From Salipiger bermudensis (GTDB lineage: Bacteria; Pseudomonadota; Alphaproteobacteria; Rhodobacterales; Rhodobacteraceae): a stretch of 64,000 bases of DNA. Both the position numbers and the translations under genes were made by a program. Of the stretch, positions 38,137 through 48,297 are shown one piece after another. Each line of letters begins with the position of its first letter. Position 1 is the stretch's first letter. The notes under the pieces were generated by a model that searched no databases, had not been told where the DNA came from, and saw only the letters and a program-made list of their open reading frames with translations. The DNA is taken from the NCBI RefSeq assembly GCF_020171625.1, contig NZ_JAIUZY010000015.1, positions 34,029 to 98,028 on the forward strand, in the 5' to 3' direction.

Positions 38137-39522
38137 ATGACCCAGTTCACCCTCGGATGGGAAGAGTGGCTTGCCCTGCCCGATCTCGGCCTTCCGGCGA
38201 TCCGCGCCAAGGTGGATACCGGGGCGCGCACCTCGGCGCTGCACGCCTTCGCGATCGAACCCTTCGGCGCCGAGGACAAGCCGATGGTGCGCTTCGCCAT
38301 CCATCCCGACCCGGCCGATCCGGGGCTCGAGATCATCTGCTCGGCGCCCCTCAAGGACCGGCGCGAGGTGACCTCGTCGAACGGCGAGACCGAGCTGCGC
38401 TTCGTGATCGAGACCACGGTGGCGATGAACGGGCGCAGCTGGCCCATCGAAGTCACGCTGACCGACCGCGGCGCGATGGCCTATCGCATGCTGCTCGGTC
38501 GCTCGGCCCTCGATGACGACATGATCGTCTCGCCCAGCAACAGCTTCCAGCAGCCCGAACTGTCCTTCGACGAATACCGCGCCATCCGGCGCCACACGCA
38601 GCACCGCCGCGCCCTGCGCCTCGCCATTCTGACCCGGGAGCCGACGAACTATTCGACCCGCCGGCTGATCGAGGCGGCAGAGGCGCGCGGCCACACGATG
38701 GAGGTGATCGACACCTCGCGCTGCTACATGAACATCCGCGCCGTCGGCGGCGAGGTGCATTACGACGGCCGCCGCCTGCCGCATTACGACGCGGTGATCC
38801 CGCGCATCGGGGCCTCGGTGACCTCCTACGGCACCGCGGTGGTGCGCCAGTTCGAGAGCCTCGGCACCTACTGCCTGTCGGGCTCGGAGGGCATCACCGT
38901 GTCGCGCGACAAGCTGCACGCGCATCAGGTGCTGGCGCGTCACCGCATCGGGATGCCGACCACCGCCTTCGCCCGCAGCCCCAAGGATTCGGGCAACGTG
39001 ATCAGCCTCGTGGGGGGCGCACCGCTGGTGCTGAAACTGCTCGAGAGCACGCAGGGCAAGGGCGTGGTACTGGCCGAGACCAAGAAGGCCGCCGAAAGCG
39101 TGATCTCCGCCTTTCAGGGGCTGAAGGCGGATTTCCTCGTGCAGAGCTTCGTCAAGGAAGCCGCCGGCGAGGACATCCGCTGCTTCGTGGTGGGCGGCAA
39201 GGTGGTGGCCGCCATGCGCCGCCGCGGCAAGCCCGACGATTTCCGCTCCAACCTGCATCAGGGCGGCACCGCCGAGGCGGTGAAGATCACCCGCAGCGAG
39301 CGCGAGACCGCGATCAAGGCCGCCCGCGCCATGAAGCTCGACGTGGCCGGGGTCGACCTGCTGCGCGGCGAGGACGGCCCCAAGGTGCTCGAGGTCAACT
39401 CCTCGCCCGGGCTCGAGGGCATCGAGCGCACCTCCGAGAAGGACATCGCCGGGCTGGTGATCCAGCATATAGAGGAAAAGGTCGCGCCGCGCCCGCCCAA
39501 GCCGCGCCGCCGCGCCCCCTAG
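38137..39522 (+). CDS. rimK: Fusion of a RimB-like retropepsin domain and a RimK-type ATP-grasp ligase
   Basis: The 461-residue protein joins two domains. Residues about 1-150 resemble the ATP-dependent zinc protease/RimB domain, with the aspartic-protease-like [14 protein letters not shown] (Asp27-Thr28-Gly29) and [15 protein letters not shown]. Residues about 165-455 form a RimK ATP-grasp ligase: [28 protein letters not shown]-type segment ([18 protein letters not shown]), [17 protein letters not shown] and [13 protein letters not shown]. RimK adds glutamates to ribosomal protein S6. AAGGAG precedes the ATG at 38137. Confidence 0.9.
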   Translation: MTQFTLGWEEWLALPDLGLPAIRAKVDTGARTSALHAFAIEPFGAEDKPMVRFAIHPDPADPGLEIICSAPLKDRREVTSSNGETELRFVIETTVAMNGRSWPIEVTLTDRGAMAYRMLLGRSALDDDMIVSPSNSFQQPELSFDEYRAIRRHTQHRRALRLAILTREPTNYSTRRLIEAAEARGHTMEVIDTSRCYMNIRAVGGEVHYDGRRLPHYDAVIPRIGASVTSYGTAVVRQFESLGTYCLSGSEGITVSRDKLHAHQVLARHRIGMPTTAFARSPKDSGNVISLVGGAPLVLKLLESTQGKGVVLAETKKAAESVISAFQGLKADFLVQSFVKEAAGEDIRCFVVGGKVVAAMRRRGKPDDFRSNLHQGGTAEAVKITRSERETAIKAARAMKLDVAGVDLLRGEDGPKVLEVNSSPGLEGIERTSEKDIAGLVIQHIEEKVAPRPPKPRRRAP

Positions 39523-39594
39523 GCGCCTGCCCCTCGCAGCCAAGGGCACCCGCCCCGGGCCCATGGCGCCCCCCCGACCAGCGGCGCCCCCTTG

Positions 39595-39660
39595 TGCTTC
39601 TCTGGTTTCCAAATACCTCGGGGGAGGCGCCCGCAGGGCGTCGGGGGCAGCGCCCCCACC
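39595..39660. repeat. Composite dispersed repeat, copy R1
   Basis: Arm with CTTCTCTGG and AATACCTCGGGGG, then a 7-bp variable hairpin (39626-39632 with 39636-39642, one G-T pair, GCA loop), then the fixed hairpin GGGGG-CAGCG-CCCCC (39643-39657). It lies between the rimK fusion and ilvD. Confidence 0.8.
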
Positions 39661-39729
39661 TGTTGCGCCCTTGCCGCAAGCGCTGGCGGACGATACATAG
39701 CCCCAACACCGCCAATGGAAGGGAAACCC

Positions 39730-41559
39730 ATGCCCGCCTATCGCTCCCGCACCACCACCCACGGCCGCAACATGGCCGGCGCCCGCGGCCTGTGGCGTGC
39801 CACCGGCATGACCGATGGCGACTGGAACAAGCCGATCATCGCGATCGTCAACAGCTTCACCCAGTTCGTGCCCGGCCACGTGCACCTCAAGGATCTCGGC
39901 CAGATGGTCGCCCGCGAGGTCGAGAAGGCCGGCGGCGTGGCCAAGGAATTCAACACCATCGCGGTGGATGACGGCATCGCCATGGGCCATGACGGGATGC
40001 TCTACTCGCTGCCCTCGCGCGAGATCATCGCGGATTCGGTCGAGTACATGGTCAACGCCCACTGCGCAGACGCCATGGTCTGCATCTCGAACTGCGACAA
40101 GATCACCCCGGGCATGCTGATGGCCGCCATGCGCCTCAATATCCCCGTCGTGTTCGTCTCCGGCGGCCCGATGGAGGCCGGCAAGGTCGAGTGGGAGGAC
40201 GGCGAGAAGGCCCTCGACCTGGTCGATGCCATGGTCGCCGCCGCCGACGACAAATACACCGACGCGCAGGTGCAAGCCATCGAAGAGGCCGCCTGCCCGA
40301 CCTGCGGCTCGTGCTCGGGCATGTTCACAGCCAACTCGATGAACTGCCTGACCGAGGCGCTGGGGCTGTCGCTGCCCGGCAACGGCTCGACGCTTGCCAC
40401 CCATGCCGACCGCCAGCGCCTGTTCATCGAGGCCGGCCACCTGATCGTCGACCTCGCCAAGCGCTATTACGAGCAGGACGACGCCAGCGTCCTGCCGCGC
40501 TCGATCGCCACCGTTCCGGCCTTCGAGAACGCCATGACCCTCGACATCGCCATGGGCGGCTCGACCAATACCGTGCTGCACCTGCTGGCCGCCGCCAGCG
40601 AGGGCGAGGTCGATTTCGACATGACCGATATCGATCGACTGTCGCGCAACGTGCCGGTGCTGTGCAAGGTGGCGCCCGCGAAGGACGATGTGCACATGGA
40701 AGACGTGCACCGCGCCGGCGGCATCATGGCGATCCTCGGCCAACTCGATCGCGCCGGGCTGCTCGACAGCTCGGTGCACACCGTCCACGCCGAGACCATG
40801 GCCCACGCGCTCGACCGCTGGGACGTGTCGCGCACTAATTCCGAGAGCGTGCACGAGTTCTTCCGCGCCGCTCCCGGCGGGGTGCGCTCGACCACCGCGT
40901 TCTCGCAGGACCGCCGCTATGCCGAGCTCGACCTCGACCGCCAGGGCGGCGTGATCCGCGATGCCGAGCACGCCTTCTCCAAGGATGGCGGGCTTGCAGT
41001 GCTCTACGGCAACCTCGCCGAGGATGGCTGCATCGTGAAGACCGCCGGCGTCGACGAGTCGATCCTCAAGTTCTCCGGCCCGGCGCGCATCTTCGAAAGC
41101 CAGGACAGTGCGGTGAGCGCGATCCTGACCAACAAGGTGCATCCCGGCGACGTGGTGCTGATCCGCTACGAGGGCCCGCGCGGCGGCCCGGGGATGCAGG
41201 AAATGCTCTACCCGACGAGCTACCTGAAATCGAAGGGCCTCGGGAAGGACTGCGCGCTGGTCACCGACGGCCGCTTCTCGGGCGGCTCCTCGGGGCTGTC
41301 GATCGGCCACGTCTCGCCCGAGGCGGCCGAGGGTGGCACCATCGGTCTGGTGGAAGAGGGCGACCTGATCGAGATCGACATCCCCAACCGCAAGATCCAG
41401 CTTGCGGTGGATGACGCGGTGATCGCCGAGCGCCGCCTGAAGCGCGACGAGAAAGGCTGGCGGCCCGACGAGAAGCGCAAGCGCAAGGTGTCGAAGGCGC
41501 TCAAGGCCTATGCCGCGCTGACCACCAGCGCCGCCAAGGGTGCCGTGCGCCAGATCTGA
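39730..41559 (+). CDS. ilvD: Dihydroxy-acid dehydratase IlvD
   Basis: IlvD dehydrates dihydroxy-isovalerate and dihydroxy-methylvalerate in branched-chain amino-acid synthesis using an Fe-S cluster. The 609-residue protein has the cluster Cys motifs [14 protein letters not shown] and [19 protein letters not shown], the metal-binding [14 protein letters not shown], and [19 protein letters not shown]. The length is typical for the E. coli-type enzyme. The ATG at 39730 was chosen over an open extension that runs through the upstream repeat. A terminator follows the stop. Confidence 0.97.
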   Translation: MPAYRSRTTTHGRNMAGARGLWRATGMTDGDWNKPIIAIVNSFTQFVPGHVHLKDLGQMVAREVEKAGGVAKEFNTIAVDDGIAMGHDGMLYSLPSREIIADSVEYMVNAHCADAMVCISNCDKITPGMLMAAMRLNIPVVFVSGGPMEAGKVEWEDGEKALDLVDAMVAAADDKYTDAQVQAIEEAACPTCGSCSGMFTANSMNCLTEALGLSLPGNGSTLATHADRQRLFIEAGHLIVDLAKRYYEQDDASVLPRSIATVPAFENAMTLDIAMGGSTNTVLHLLAAASEGEVDFDMTDIDRLSRNVPVLCKVAPAKDDVHMEDVHRAGGIMAILGQLDRAGLLDSSVHTVHAETMAHALDRWDVSRTNSESVHEFFRAAPGGVRSTTAFSQDRRYAELDLDRQGGVIRDAEHAFSKDGGLAVLYGNLAEDGCIVKTAGVDESILKFSGPARIFESQDSAVSAILTNKVHPGDVVLIRYEGPRGGPGMQEMLYPTSYLKSKGLGKDCALVTDGRFSGGSSGLSIGHVSPEAAEGGTIGLVEEGDLIEIDIPNRKIQLAVDDAVIAERRLKRDEKGWRPDEKRKRKVSKALKAYAALTTSAAKGAVRQI

Positions 41560-41586
41560 TCTTCGGCCCCGCCCCCTGAGCTTATG

Positions 41587-41613
41587 CAGCGACCCCTCTC
41601 GGGGCGCTGTTTT
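41587..41613 (+). terminator. Intrinsic terminator after ilvD
   Basis: CAGCG and CCCC pair with GGGGCGCTG (one bulged A, TCTC loop), followed by TTTT at 41610-41613, 28 bases past the stop. Confidence 0.75.
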
Positions 41614-41676
41614 CATGTCTGACGTGCGGACCGTCGCGCGTCTGCCCCCTGTCGCACTGGCGGTGCTCTGTCTGGA

Positions 41677-41810
41677 GAGAGGAAGGGGGCTCTGCCCCCT
41701 CTTGGCCTACGGCCAATTCACCCCCGAGGTATTTTTGAACCAAAGAAGCCAGGAGCGCTGCGCCCGCATCTTCTCTTCGTCAAAAATACTCCCGCCGGAG
41801 GCAGGCCGGG
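41677..41810. repeat. Composite dispersed repeat, copy R2, with a facing arm
   Basis: Fixed hairpin GGGGG-CTCTG-CCCCC (41685-41699), variable hairpin TTGGCC-TAC-GGCCAA (41702-41716) and arm CCCCCGAGGTATTTTTGAAC (41721-41740). A facing arm with AAAATACTCCCGCCGGAGGC ends near 41803. Together they fill most of the 320-base gap between ilvD and the next gene. Confidence 0.85.
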
Positions 41811-41879
41811 CGGGGCCGCAAGGGATCCCCCCCGGCAAGGGCGCGACGCGCGCAACCCCGCCCCGCGATGGCAGATGCG

Positions 41880-42737
41880 TCAGACCCGCGCCGCGAGGCG
41901 CGTTTCGGCCTGCGCCATGAGCGCCGCCTTCTGCGGCAACGTGGCCTGCGCGACGCAGAGCCCGGCGACGGTGTGCAGCGCGGCGCGCCGGTCTTCGAGC
42001 CCGGTCGCCGCGGCGGCGGCCTCGATCGCGCTCAGACGGTGCACGCTGTTGAGGAACGAGCCGAACGCCGCGCGTTCGGACACCTCACCAAGCCGTTCCG
42101 GCGCCTTCATGCGGGAGAAGATCCACCAGTGCACGGGGTTGTTGATCTCGATGCCGTAGGACAGCAGCTTGCGCATCAGCGTCGCGATGTGCACGATGTC
42201 ATCCGGATCGGAGAGCAGCACGAGGCCGGCGCATTTGACCGTGTTGCTGCTGCTGTTGAACAGGTAGGGCGTCATGCGGCGCAGCTGCAGCCCCTCGACC
42301 TCTTCCCGGAACCACGTCGCCAGCCGGTCCGCATGGCGCGACCCGGTCAGCAGGTCGAGATTCAGCGCCACGTTCAGCGCCGAGAACACCAGGTGCGTGC
42401 GGTCCTTGCGCAGCCCGAAGGCGATCGGCATGGCACGGATCTGCGCCTCGGCCGCGAGGAACCGGTCGAGCCAGTGCGCCGCTTCGTCGAGCAGCACCTC
42501 TTCGCAGACCTTGTGACCGCCGGCGATCAGCGCATAGATCCGGTCGATCTCGGCCAGCGCCGGCTCGCTGCGCAGCGCGTCGAGGAGCAGGATCTGCTCG
42601 GTCAGCCCGGCGGGGCGCTGGTGCTTCTTGTAGATCAGGCGGCGCGCCGTATCGCGCCGCTTGCGCGTCGGCAGAGCCTCCAGCCGGGCCAGGGCCTCGC
42701 GCGCGGTCAGCACGGTGAAATCTGTGTCCTTTGCCAT
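41880..42737 (-). CDS. Hypothetical helical protein
   Basis: The 285-residue protein starts MAKDTDFTVLTAREALARLE and is predicted by eye to be mostly helical, with many Leu/Ala heptad-like stretches (about residues 40-110 and 215-280). It has no signal peptide, membrane segment or metal motif. The middle is more hydrophilic, with SNTVKCAGLVLLSDPDDIVH. I do not recognise a family and assign no function. It is a monocistronic minus-strand gene flanked by repeats on its 3' side. Codon use is like its neighbours, so it is probably real and long resident. Confidence 0.75.
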   Translation of the reverse strand: MAKDTDFTVLTAREALARLEALPTRKRRDTARRLIYKKHQRPAGLTEQILLLDALRSEPALAEIDRIYALIAGGHKVCEEVLLDEAAHWLDRFLAAEAQIRAMPIAFGLRKDRTHLVFSALNVALNLDLLTGSRHADRLATWFREEVEGLQLRRMTPYLFNSSSNTVKCAGLVLLSDPDDIVHIATLMRKLLSYGIEINNPVHWWIFSRMKAPERLGEVSERAAFGSFLNSVHRLSAIEAAAAATGLEDRRAALHTVAGLCVAQATLPQKAALMAQAETRLAARV

Positions 42738-42883
42738 GACGGCTCCATCTGTGTCGTTCGGCGAGCCGCCGTCGTTGCGAGCTCCGGCGCGGCGATCCTG
42801 TCTGCCCAAGGACTAGCGGGACGGGGTAACACGGTAAAGACACAGAGCGTCGCTTTCGCGCGACCGCCCCTGCCGTGGAGGGA

Positions 42884-43336
42884 TCAGGCGCGCTGATCCT
42901 TGGGCGAGCCCATCACCACGTAGGAGGTGATGGCGTTGACCTGCGGCAGGGTGCCCAGAACCTCGGTGTGGAAGGTCTTGTAGGCGGCGAGGTCGGCGGC
43001 CTCGATGCGCAGCAGGTATTCCCAGTTGCCGGTGATGTTGTGGCACTCGCGCACCTCCGGTGCCCGGGCCATGGCGCGCTCGAAGGCCTCCTGCGCGCTC
43101 TTGGTATGGGCGTTGAGCCCCACCGTGACATAGGCGACGAACCCCACCCCGGTCTTCTGCGGACTGAGTACCGCGCGGTAGCCGGTGATCACGCCGGAGC
43201 GTTCCAGCGCGGCGACCCGGCGCAGGCAGGCCGACGGCGACAGCCCCACCCGCTCGGCCAGGGCGAGGTTGCTGATCCGCCCCTCGCGGGTCAGAACCTG
43301 CAATATCCTGCGGTCAGTATCATCAAGCGCGCTCAT
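42884..43336 (-). CDS. Lrp/AsnC family transcriptional regulator
   Basis: The 150-residue protein starts MSALDDTDRRILQVLTREGR and has the winged-helix region (NLALAERVGLSPSACLRRVAALE, about residues 22-44), then the RAM/ligand-binding domain (VGFVAYVTVGLN, ECHNITGNWEYLLRIEAADL). Such regulators bind amino acids and control their transport. It is divergent from a LysE exporter, the classic pairing, with 72 bases between the starts. It probably controls the exporter in response to an amino acid. Confidence 0.93.
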   Translation of the reverse strand: MSALDDTDRRILQVLTREGRISNLALAERVGLSPSACLRRVAALERSGVITGYRAVLSPQKTGVGFVAYVTVGLNAHTKSAQEAFERAMARAPEVRECHNITGNWEYLLRIEAADLAAYKTFHTEVLGTLPQVNAITSYVVMGSPKDQRA

Positions 43337-43393
43337 AAGTTGCGACCTTACCTGCCCAACGCGGCATTTCGCAATCTTTCCCCTCGCGTCTTC

Positions 43394-43408
43394 GGCAAAT
43401 ATTGCGCC
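43394..43408. promoter_or_regulatory. Candidate regulator site in front of the LysE gene
   Basis: GGCAAATATTGCGCC is an interrupted palindrome with an AT core that ends directly before the LysE ATG at 43409. A related TTGCG/CGCAA pair lies further upstream in the same gap. It may be a site for the divergent Lrp-type protein. Confidence 0.3.
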
Positions 43409-44008
43409 ATGACACCCGATCTTCTTCTTGCCCTCTCGGCCTTCGCGCTCGTCTCGGTGATCACACCGGGGCCGAACAACATGATGCTGCTCGCCTCGGG
43501 CGCCAATTTCGGCTTCCGCCGGAGCATTCCGCACATGATGGGCATCGGGCTGGGCTTTCCCGCCATGGTGCTGCTCGTCGGGCTGGGCGTGATGCAGATC
43601 TTCGAGCTCTGGCCGTTGGCGCATGACCTGCTGCTCGCGGTGTCGGTGGTCTACATGCTGTGGCTGGCGTGGAAGATCGCCCATGCCGCCCCGCCACCCG
43701 AGGCCGGGGCGGAGTCCAAGGGCCGGCCGCTGAGCTTCGTGCAGGCGGCCGCCTTCCAGTGGGTGAACCCGAAGGCCTGGTCGATGGCGCTTGGCGCGAT
43801 CACGCTCTATGCCGCCGGGCGCGACCTGGCCTCGGTGCTGTGGGTGGCAGGCTGCTACGTGGTGATGTCGCTGGTCTCCACCACCTCGTGGACGGTGCTC
43901 GGGCGCGAGATGCGCCGCCTGCTCAACCGCCCCGCCCGGCTGCGCGCCTTCAACTGGACCATGGCGGCGCTGCTGGTGGCCTCGCTGATCCCGGTCCTGG
44001 CGGGCTGA
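43409..44008 (+). CDS. LysE family amino-acid exporter
   Basis: The 199-residue membrane protein has about six hydrophobic segments and the LysE/RhtB start DLLLALSAFALVSVITPGPNNMML (split here at about residues 4-27). FQWVNPKAWSMALGAITLYA follows in the middle. Such proteins export basic or neutral amino acids or related compounds. No ribosome-binding site is clear before the ATG, and the start lies within ten bases of an operator-like palindrome. It is divergent from the Lrp-type gene. Confidence 0.93.
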   Translation: MTPDLLLALSAFALVSVITPGPNNMMLLASGANFGFRRSIPHMMGIGLGFPAMVLLVGLGVMQIFELWPLAHDLLLAVSVVYMLWLAWKIAHAAPPPEAGAESKGRPLSFVQAAAFQWVNPKAWSMALGAITLYAAGRDLASVLWVAGCYVVMSLVSTTSWTVLGREMRRLLNRPARLRAFNWTMAALLVASLIPVLAG

Positions 44009-44089
44009 CACCGAAGCAACCGGCTGCTTTGTTGCAACTCGCCGCGTCAGACGCCATATAGGCGGCGAAAAACAAGAGTGCCCGGGCAA

Positions 44090-45052
44090 ATGACTCACTA
44101 TCTCGACTTCGAAAAACCGCTCGCCGAAATCGAAGGCAAGGCCGAAGAACTGCGCAACATGGCGCGGAAGAACGAAGAGATGCACGTGGAGGACGAGGCC
44201 GCAGCGCTCGACCGCAAGGCGCAGGACCTCCTCAAGGATCTCTACAAGAAGCTGACGCCGTGGCGGAAGTGCCAGGTGGCACGCCACCCGGACCGGCCGC
44301 ATTGCAAGGATTACATCGAGGCGCTGTTCACCGAGTACACGCCGCTCGCCGGCGATCGCGGCTTTGCCGACGATGACGCGGTGATGGGCGGGCTGGCGCG
44401 GTTCAACGACCAGCCGGTGATGGTGATCGGCCACGAGAAGGGCAACGACACCCAGAGCCGCATCGAGCGCAATTTCGGCATGGCGCGCCCCGAGGGCTAC
44501 CGCAAGGCGATCCGCCTGATGGACATGGCCGACCGCTTCGGCCTGCCGGTGATCACGCTGGTGGACACCCCCGGCGCCTATCCCGGCAAGGGCGCGGAAG
44601 AGCGTGGTCAGTCCGAGGCCATCGCCCGCTCGACCGAGAAATGCCTGCAGATCGGTGTGCCGCTGATCTCGATCATCATCGGCGAGGGCGGCTCCGGCGG
44701 CGCGGTGGCCTTCGCCACGGCGAATCGCCTCGCCATGCTCGAGCACTCGGTCTATTCGGTGATCTCGCCCGAGGGCTGTGCCTCGATCCTGTGGAAGGAT
44801 GCCGAGAAGATGCGCGAGGCCGCCGAGGCGCTGCGCCTGACCGCGCAGGACCTGCTCAAGCTGGGCATCACCGACCGGGTCATCGCGGAACCGCTGGGCG
44901 GCGCGCATCGCGACCGCGAGGCGACCATCGCCGCCGTGGGCAAGACCATCGCCGCGATGCTCGACGAGATGAGCGACATGAAGCCCAAGGCGCTGGTCAA
45001 GGCGCGCCGCGACAAGTTCCTGAACATGGGCGACAAGGGCCTCGCCGCCTGA
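44090..45052 (+). CDS. accA: Acetyl-CoA carboxylase carboxyltransferase subunit alpha AccA
   Basis: AccA and AccD transfer the carboxyl group from biotin to acetyl-CoA, the committed step of fatty-acid synthesis. The 320-residue protein has [47 protein letters not shown], and the oxyanion-hole motif [19 protein letters not shown], then [10 protein letters not shown]. The ATG at 44090 was preferred to an in-frame GTG 12 bases earlier. A very strong terminator follows. Confidence 0.97.
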   Translation: MTHYLDFEKPLAEIEGKAEELRNMARKNEEMHVEDEAAALDRKAQDLLKDLYKKLTPWRKCQVARHPDRPHCKDYIEALFTEYTPLAGDRGFADDDAVMGGLARFNDQPVMVIGHEKGNDTQSRIERNFGMARPEGYRKAIRLMDMADRFGLPVITLVDTPGAYPGKGAEERGQSEAIARSTEKCLQIGVPLISIIIGEGGSGGAVAFATANRLAMLEHSVYSVISPEGCASILWKDAEKMREAAEALRLTAQDLLKLGITDRVIAEPLGGAHRDREATIAAVGKTIAAMLDEMSDMKPKALVKARRDKFLNMGDKGLAA

Positions 45053-45079
45053 GCCCGGCCCCATAGCGACAGTCTTCAG

Positions 45080-45110
45080 ACGGCGGCGCGATCCCTCGCG
45101 CCGCCGTTTT
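45080..45110 (+). terminator. Strong intrinsic terminator after accA
   Basis: A perfect 12-bp stem (45080-45091 with 45096-45107) with a four-base loop is followed by a T-run. It lies ten bases before the stop of the convergent aldo/keto reductase and could serve both. Confidence 0.85.
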
Positions 45111-45119
45111 CATGTCGGC

Positions 45120-46160
45120 TCAGTAGGGCAGCGGGTGCGCCTTGTGGGTCTCGTCGAGCGCCGCGAGCAGCTCGTCCGAGAGCGTCACGTCGACCGCGCC
45201 CAGAAGGTGCTCGAGCTGCGCCACCGTGGTCGCACCAAAGATCGACGAGGCCACGAAGGGCCGCCGCGCCGACCATGCCAGCGCCATGTGCACCGGGTCG
45301 AGCCCGAAGCGCTGCGCCACCTCGAGATAGGCGTCGACCGCCGGGAACACCCGCTCGGACTTGCGCCCGCCGAGATTGCCGTTGAGCGCCATGCGCGAGC
45401 CCTCGGGCACCGCCCCGCCCTGGTACTTGCCGGTCAGCAGACCCGCGCCCAGCGGCGAGAACGGCAGGAGGCCCACCTCCTCGTTGCACATCATCTCGGC
45501 CAGATCGGTGTCGGCGAGGCGGCAGAGCAGCGAATACTCGTTCTGGATCGAGGCGACGCGCGGCCCGCCGGTCTCCTCGGCGATCCTGAGCCACATCATC
45601 GTGCCCCAGGTGCTTTCGTTCGAGAGGCCGAAGGCGCGGATGGTGCCGCGCTCGACCTCGCGCTGCAGCGCGCCGAGCGCGTCGTGCATGTGCTGCACGG
45701 TCTGCGCCCGGTCCTGCCCCGACGGGTCGAAGCTCCAGTTCTGGCGGAAGTGATAGCTGCCGCGGTTGGGCCAGTGGAACTGGTAGAGGTCGATGGTGTC
45801 CGTCTTGAGCCGCTTGAGCGAGCCCTCGATGGCGGCAGGGATGGTCTCCCCGCTGATCGGGGCGCCGTCGCGCACCATCTGGGAGTCGCCGGTGTGCTTG
45901 CTGGCGAGGATCCACTCGTTGCGGCGCCCGGTCTTGGCGAACCAGTCGCCGAGGATCTCCTCGGTGCGGCCGATGGTTTCCGCGCGCACCGGGTTCACCG
46001 GATACATTTCTGCGGTGTCCATGAAGTTGATGCCGGCATCGAGCGCGCGCTCGATCTGGGCATGGCCGTCTTCCGGCGGGGTCTGGTTGCCAAAGGTCAT
46101 GGTGCCGAGGCAGAACTCGGACACGGTCATGCCGGTCCGGCCAAGCGGGTTCATCTTCAT
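45120..46160 (-). CDS. Tas-like aldo/keto reductase
   Basis: The 346-residue TIM-barrel oxidoreductase matches E. coli Tas in length and motifs: LGRTGMTVSEFCLGTMTFGN, FMDTAEMYPVNP with the catalytic Asp/Tyr, ILASKH with Lys, LYQFHWPNRG with His, and the NADPH region VASSIFGATTVAQLEHLLGAV. It reduces carbonyls with NADPH; the natural substrate is unknown. GGAGA precedes the ATG at 46160. It is divergent from metG. Confidence 0.92.
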   Translation of the reverse strand: MKMNPLGRTGMTVSEFCLGTMTFGNQTPPEDGHAQIERALDAGINFMDTAEMYPVNPVRAETIGRTEEILGDWFAKTGRRNEWILASKHTGDSQMVRDGAPISGETIPAAIEGSLKRLKTDTIDLYQFHWPNRGSYHFRQNWSFDPSGQDRAQTVQHMHDALGALQREVERGTIRAFGLSNESTWGTMMWLRIAEETGGPRVASIQNEYSLLCRLADTDLAEMMCNEEVGLLPFSPLGAGLLTGKYQGGAVPEGSRMALNGNLGGRKSERVFPAVDAYLEVAQRFGLDPVHMALAWSARRPFVASSIFGATTVAQLEHLLGAVDVTLSDELLAALDETHKAHPLPY

Positions 46161-46356
46161 CGCGGTCTCCGTGCGTCGATTGTCGGCGCCAACGTAGCGA
46201 GCCGCGCCGGGAAGCCAAGGGGCGGCGCGCAAGACCCCGGCCCTGCCGCGGCAGCAGTCGCGATCTGCCCAAGCCCTGCGCAGGCACGGCGCCACTGGCA
46301 ACGCCGGGCCAGTTCCGCTAAAGCGGCACCAAACCGGACCACAGGACAGGCGATAC

Positions 46357-48069
46357 ATGGCACGGCATCTCATCACCTCGGCGATCCCCTACATCAACGG
46401 GATCAAGCATCTGGGCAACCTCGTGGGCAGCCAGCTTCCGGCGGATCTCTTTGCCCGCTACCAGCGCGCCCGGGGCAACGAGGTGCTGTTCCTCTGCGCC
46501 ACCGACGAGCACGGCACCCCGGCCGAACTTGCCGCCGCCAAGGCCGGCAAGCCGGTGGCCGAGTACTGCGCCGAGATGCACGAGGTGCAATCGCGGATCG
46601 CCGAGGGCTTCCGCCTGTCCTTCGACCATTTCGGCCGCTCCTCGAGCCCGCAGAACCACAAGCTGACGCAGCATTTCGCCGGCGTGCTGGCCGAACGCGG
46701 CCTGATCCGCGAGGTCTCGGAGACGCAGATGTACTCGCCCACCGACGGGCGCTACCTGCCGGACCGCTACATCGAGGGCACCTGCCCGAACTGCGGCTTC
46801 GAGGATGCCCGCGGCGACCAGTGCGACAACTGCACCAAGCAGCTCGACCCGGTCGAGCTGATCAACCCGCGCTCGGTGATCTCGGGTGCCACCGATCTCG
46901 AGATGCGCGAGACCAAGCACCTCTACCTCTGCCAGAGCCAGATGAAGGATGAGCTCGAGCAGTGGATCGACACCCGCGAGGGCTGGCCGGTGCTCACCAC
47001 CTCGATCGCCAAGAAATGGCTCAACGACGGCGACGGCCTGCAGGACCGCGGCATCACCCGCGACCTCGACTGGGGCATCCCGGTGAAGAAGGGCGACGAG
47101 GACTGGCCCGGCATGGAGGGCAAGGTCTTCTACGTCTGGTTCGACGCGCCGATCGAGTACATCGCCTGCGCGCAGGAATGGGTCGATGCCGGCAAGGGCG
47201 AGGACTGGGCGCGCTGGTGGCGCACCGACAAGGGCGCGGAAGACGTGACCTACACGCAGTTCATGGGCAAGGACAACGTGCCGTTCCACACCCTCAGCTT
47301 CCCCGCCACCATCCTCGGCTCCGGCGAGCCGTGGAAGCTCGTGGATTACATCAAGTCGTTCAACTACCTGAACTACGATGGCGGGCAGTTCTCCACCTCG
47401 CGCGGGCGCGGCGTGTTCATGGACCAGGCGCTCGAGATCCTGCCGGCGGATTACTGGCGCTGGTGGCTTCTGAGCCACGCGCCGGAAAGCTCGGACGCGG
47501 AATTCACCTGGGAGAACTTCCAGTCCTCGGTCAACAAGGACCTCGCCGACGTGCTGGGCAACTTCGCCAGCCGCGTCACCAAGTTCTGCCGCTCGAAATT
47601 CGGCGAAGTGGTGCCCGAGGGCGGCAGCACCGGTGAGCGCGAAGCGCAGCTGGTGGCCGACCTGACCGCCAAGATCCGCGAATACGAAGAGCACATGGCC
47701 CATGCCGAGGTGCGCAAGTCCGCAACCGCACTGCGCGCGGCCTGGGTGCTCGGCAACGAGTACCTGCAGGACGCCGCTCCGTGGTCGACCTTCAAGACCG
47801 ACCCGGAGACCGCCGCGGCCCAGATCCGCCTGGCGCTGAACGTCATCCGCCTCTACGCGGTGATCTCGCAGCCCTTCATCCCCGACGCCTCGGCGCAGCT
47901 TCTCGAGGCCCTGAAGACCGACGATGACAGCTGGCCCGACGATGTCCCGGCGGCGCTCTCCACCCTGCCCGCCGGCCACGCCTTCACCGTGCCCGACGTC
48001 ACCTTCCGCAAGATCACCGATGACGAGCGCGAGGACTGGCAGACCCGCTTCGCCGGGAAGCGCGACTGA
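46357..48069 (+). CDS. metG: Methionyl-tRNA synthetase MetG
   Basis: The 570-residue class I synthetase has [15 protein letters not shown], with HLGN at 18-21 in place of HIGH, a Zn knuckle [17 protein letters not shown] at about 143-159, and [11 protein letters not shown] at the KMSKS position. The HLGN and FSTS forms recall archaeal and eukaryotic-type MetRS, a subtype seen in several alphaproteobacteria. No C-terminal tRNA-binding domain is attached. Repeat R4 lies after the stop. Confidence 0.96.
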   Translation: MARHLITSAIPYINGIKHLGNLVGSQLPADLFARYQRARGNEVLFLCATDEHGTPAELAAAKAGKPVAEYCAEMHEVQSRIAEGFRLSFDHFGRSSSPQNHKLTQHFAGVLAERGLIREVSETQMYSPTDGRYLPDRYIEGTCPNCGFEDARGDQCDNCTKQLDPVELINPRSVISGATDLEMRETKHLYLCQSQMKDELEQWIDTREGWPVLTTSIAKKWLNDGDGLQDRGITRDLDWGIPVKKGDEDWPGMEGKVFYVWFDAPIEYIACAQEWVDAGKGEDWARWWRTDKGAEDVTYTQFMGKDNVPFHTLSFPATILGSGEPWKLVDYIKSFNYLNYDGGQFSTSRGRGVFMDQALEILPADYWRWWLLSHAPESSDAEFTWENFQSSVNKDLADVLGNFASRVTKFCRSKFGEVVPEGGSTGEREAQLVADLTAKIREYEEHMAHAEVRKSATALRAAWVLGNEYLQDAAPWSTFKTDPETAAAQIRLALNVIRLYAVISQPFIPDASAQLLEALKTDDDSWPDDVPAALSTLPAGHAFTVPDVTFRKITDDEREDWQTRFAGKRD

Positions 48070-48109
48070 TCCGACCCCGTCCCGTCGGCCGCGCGCACCG
48101 ATAGCCCGG

Positions 48110-48229
48110 ATGCCTCCGACGGGGATATTTTTGGCCAGAAGAAGACAGGGGCGCCGCGCCCGGGCGTCTTCTGGCCGAAAATATCCCGGGGGAGTCGCGG
48201 CTTGCCGCGGCGGGGGCAGCGCCCCCGAC
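48110..48229. repeat. Composite dispersed repeat, copy R4, with inverted arms
   Basis: Two nearly exact facing arms (48122-48146 and 48166-48187, GGGATATTTTTGGCCAGAAG type) surround a small GC hairpin. The variable hairpin CGCGG-CTTG-CCGCG (48196-48209) and the fixed hairpin GGGGG-CAGCG-CCCCC (48212-48226) follow. It lies between metG and truB and could fold into a long cruciform. Confidence 0.85.
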
Positions 48230-48297
48230 CATGCGCGATTGACAAGCCACGCGGAGGCTTGCTACCTCGCGCGCCTCATCACATGCGAGGGCAGACC

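Noticed and set aside
38098..41616. 1172-residue ORF opposite rimK and ilvD
   Set aside because: It is a shadow frame spanning two convincing genes and a repeat.
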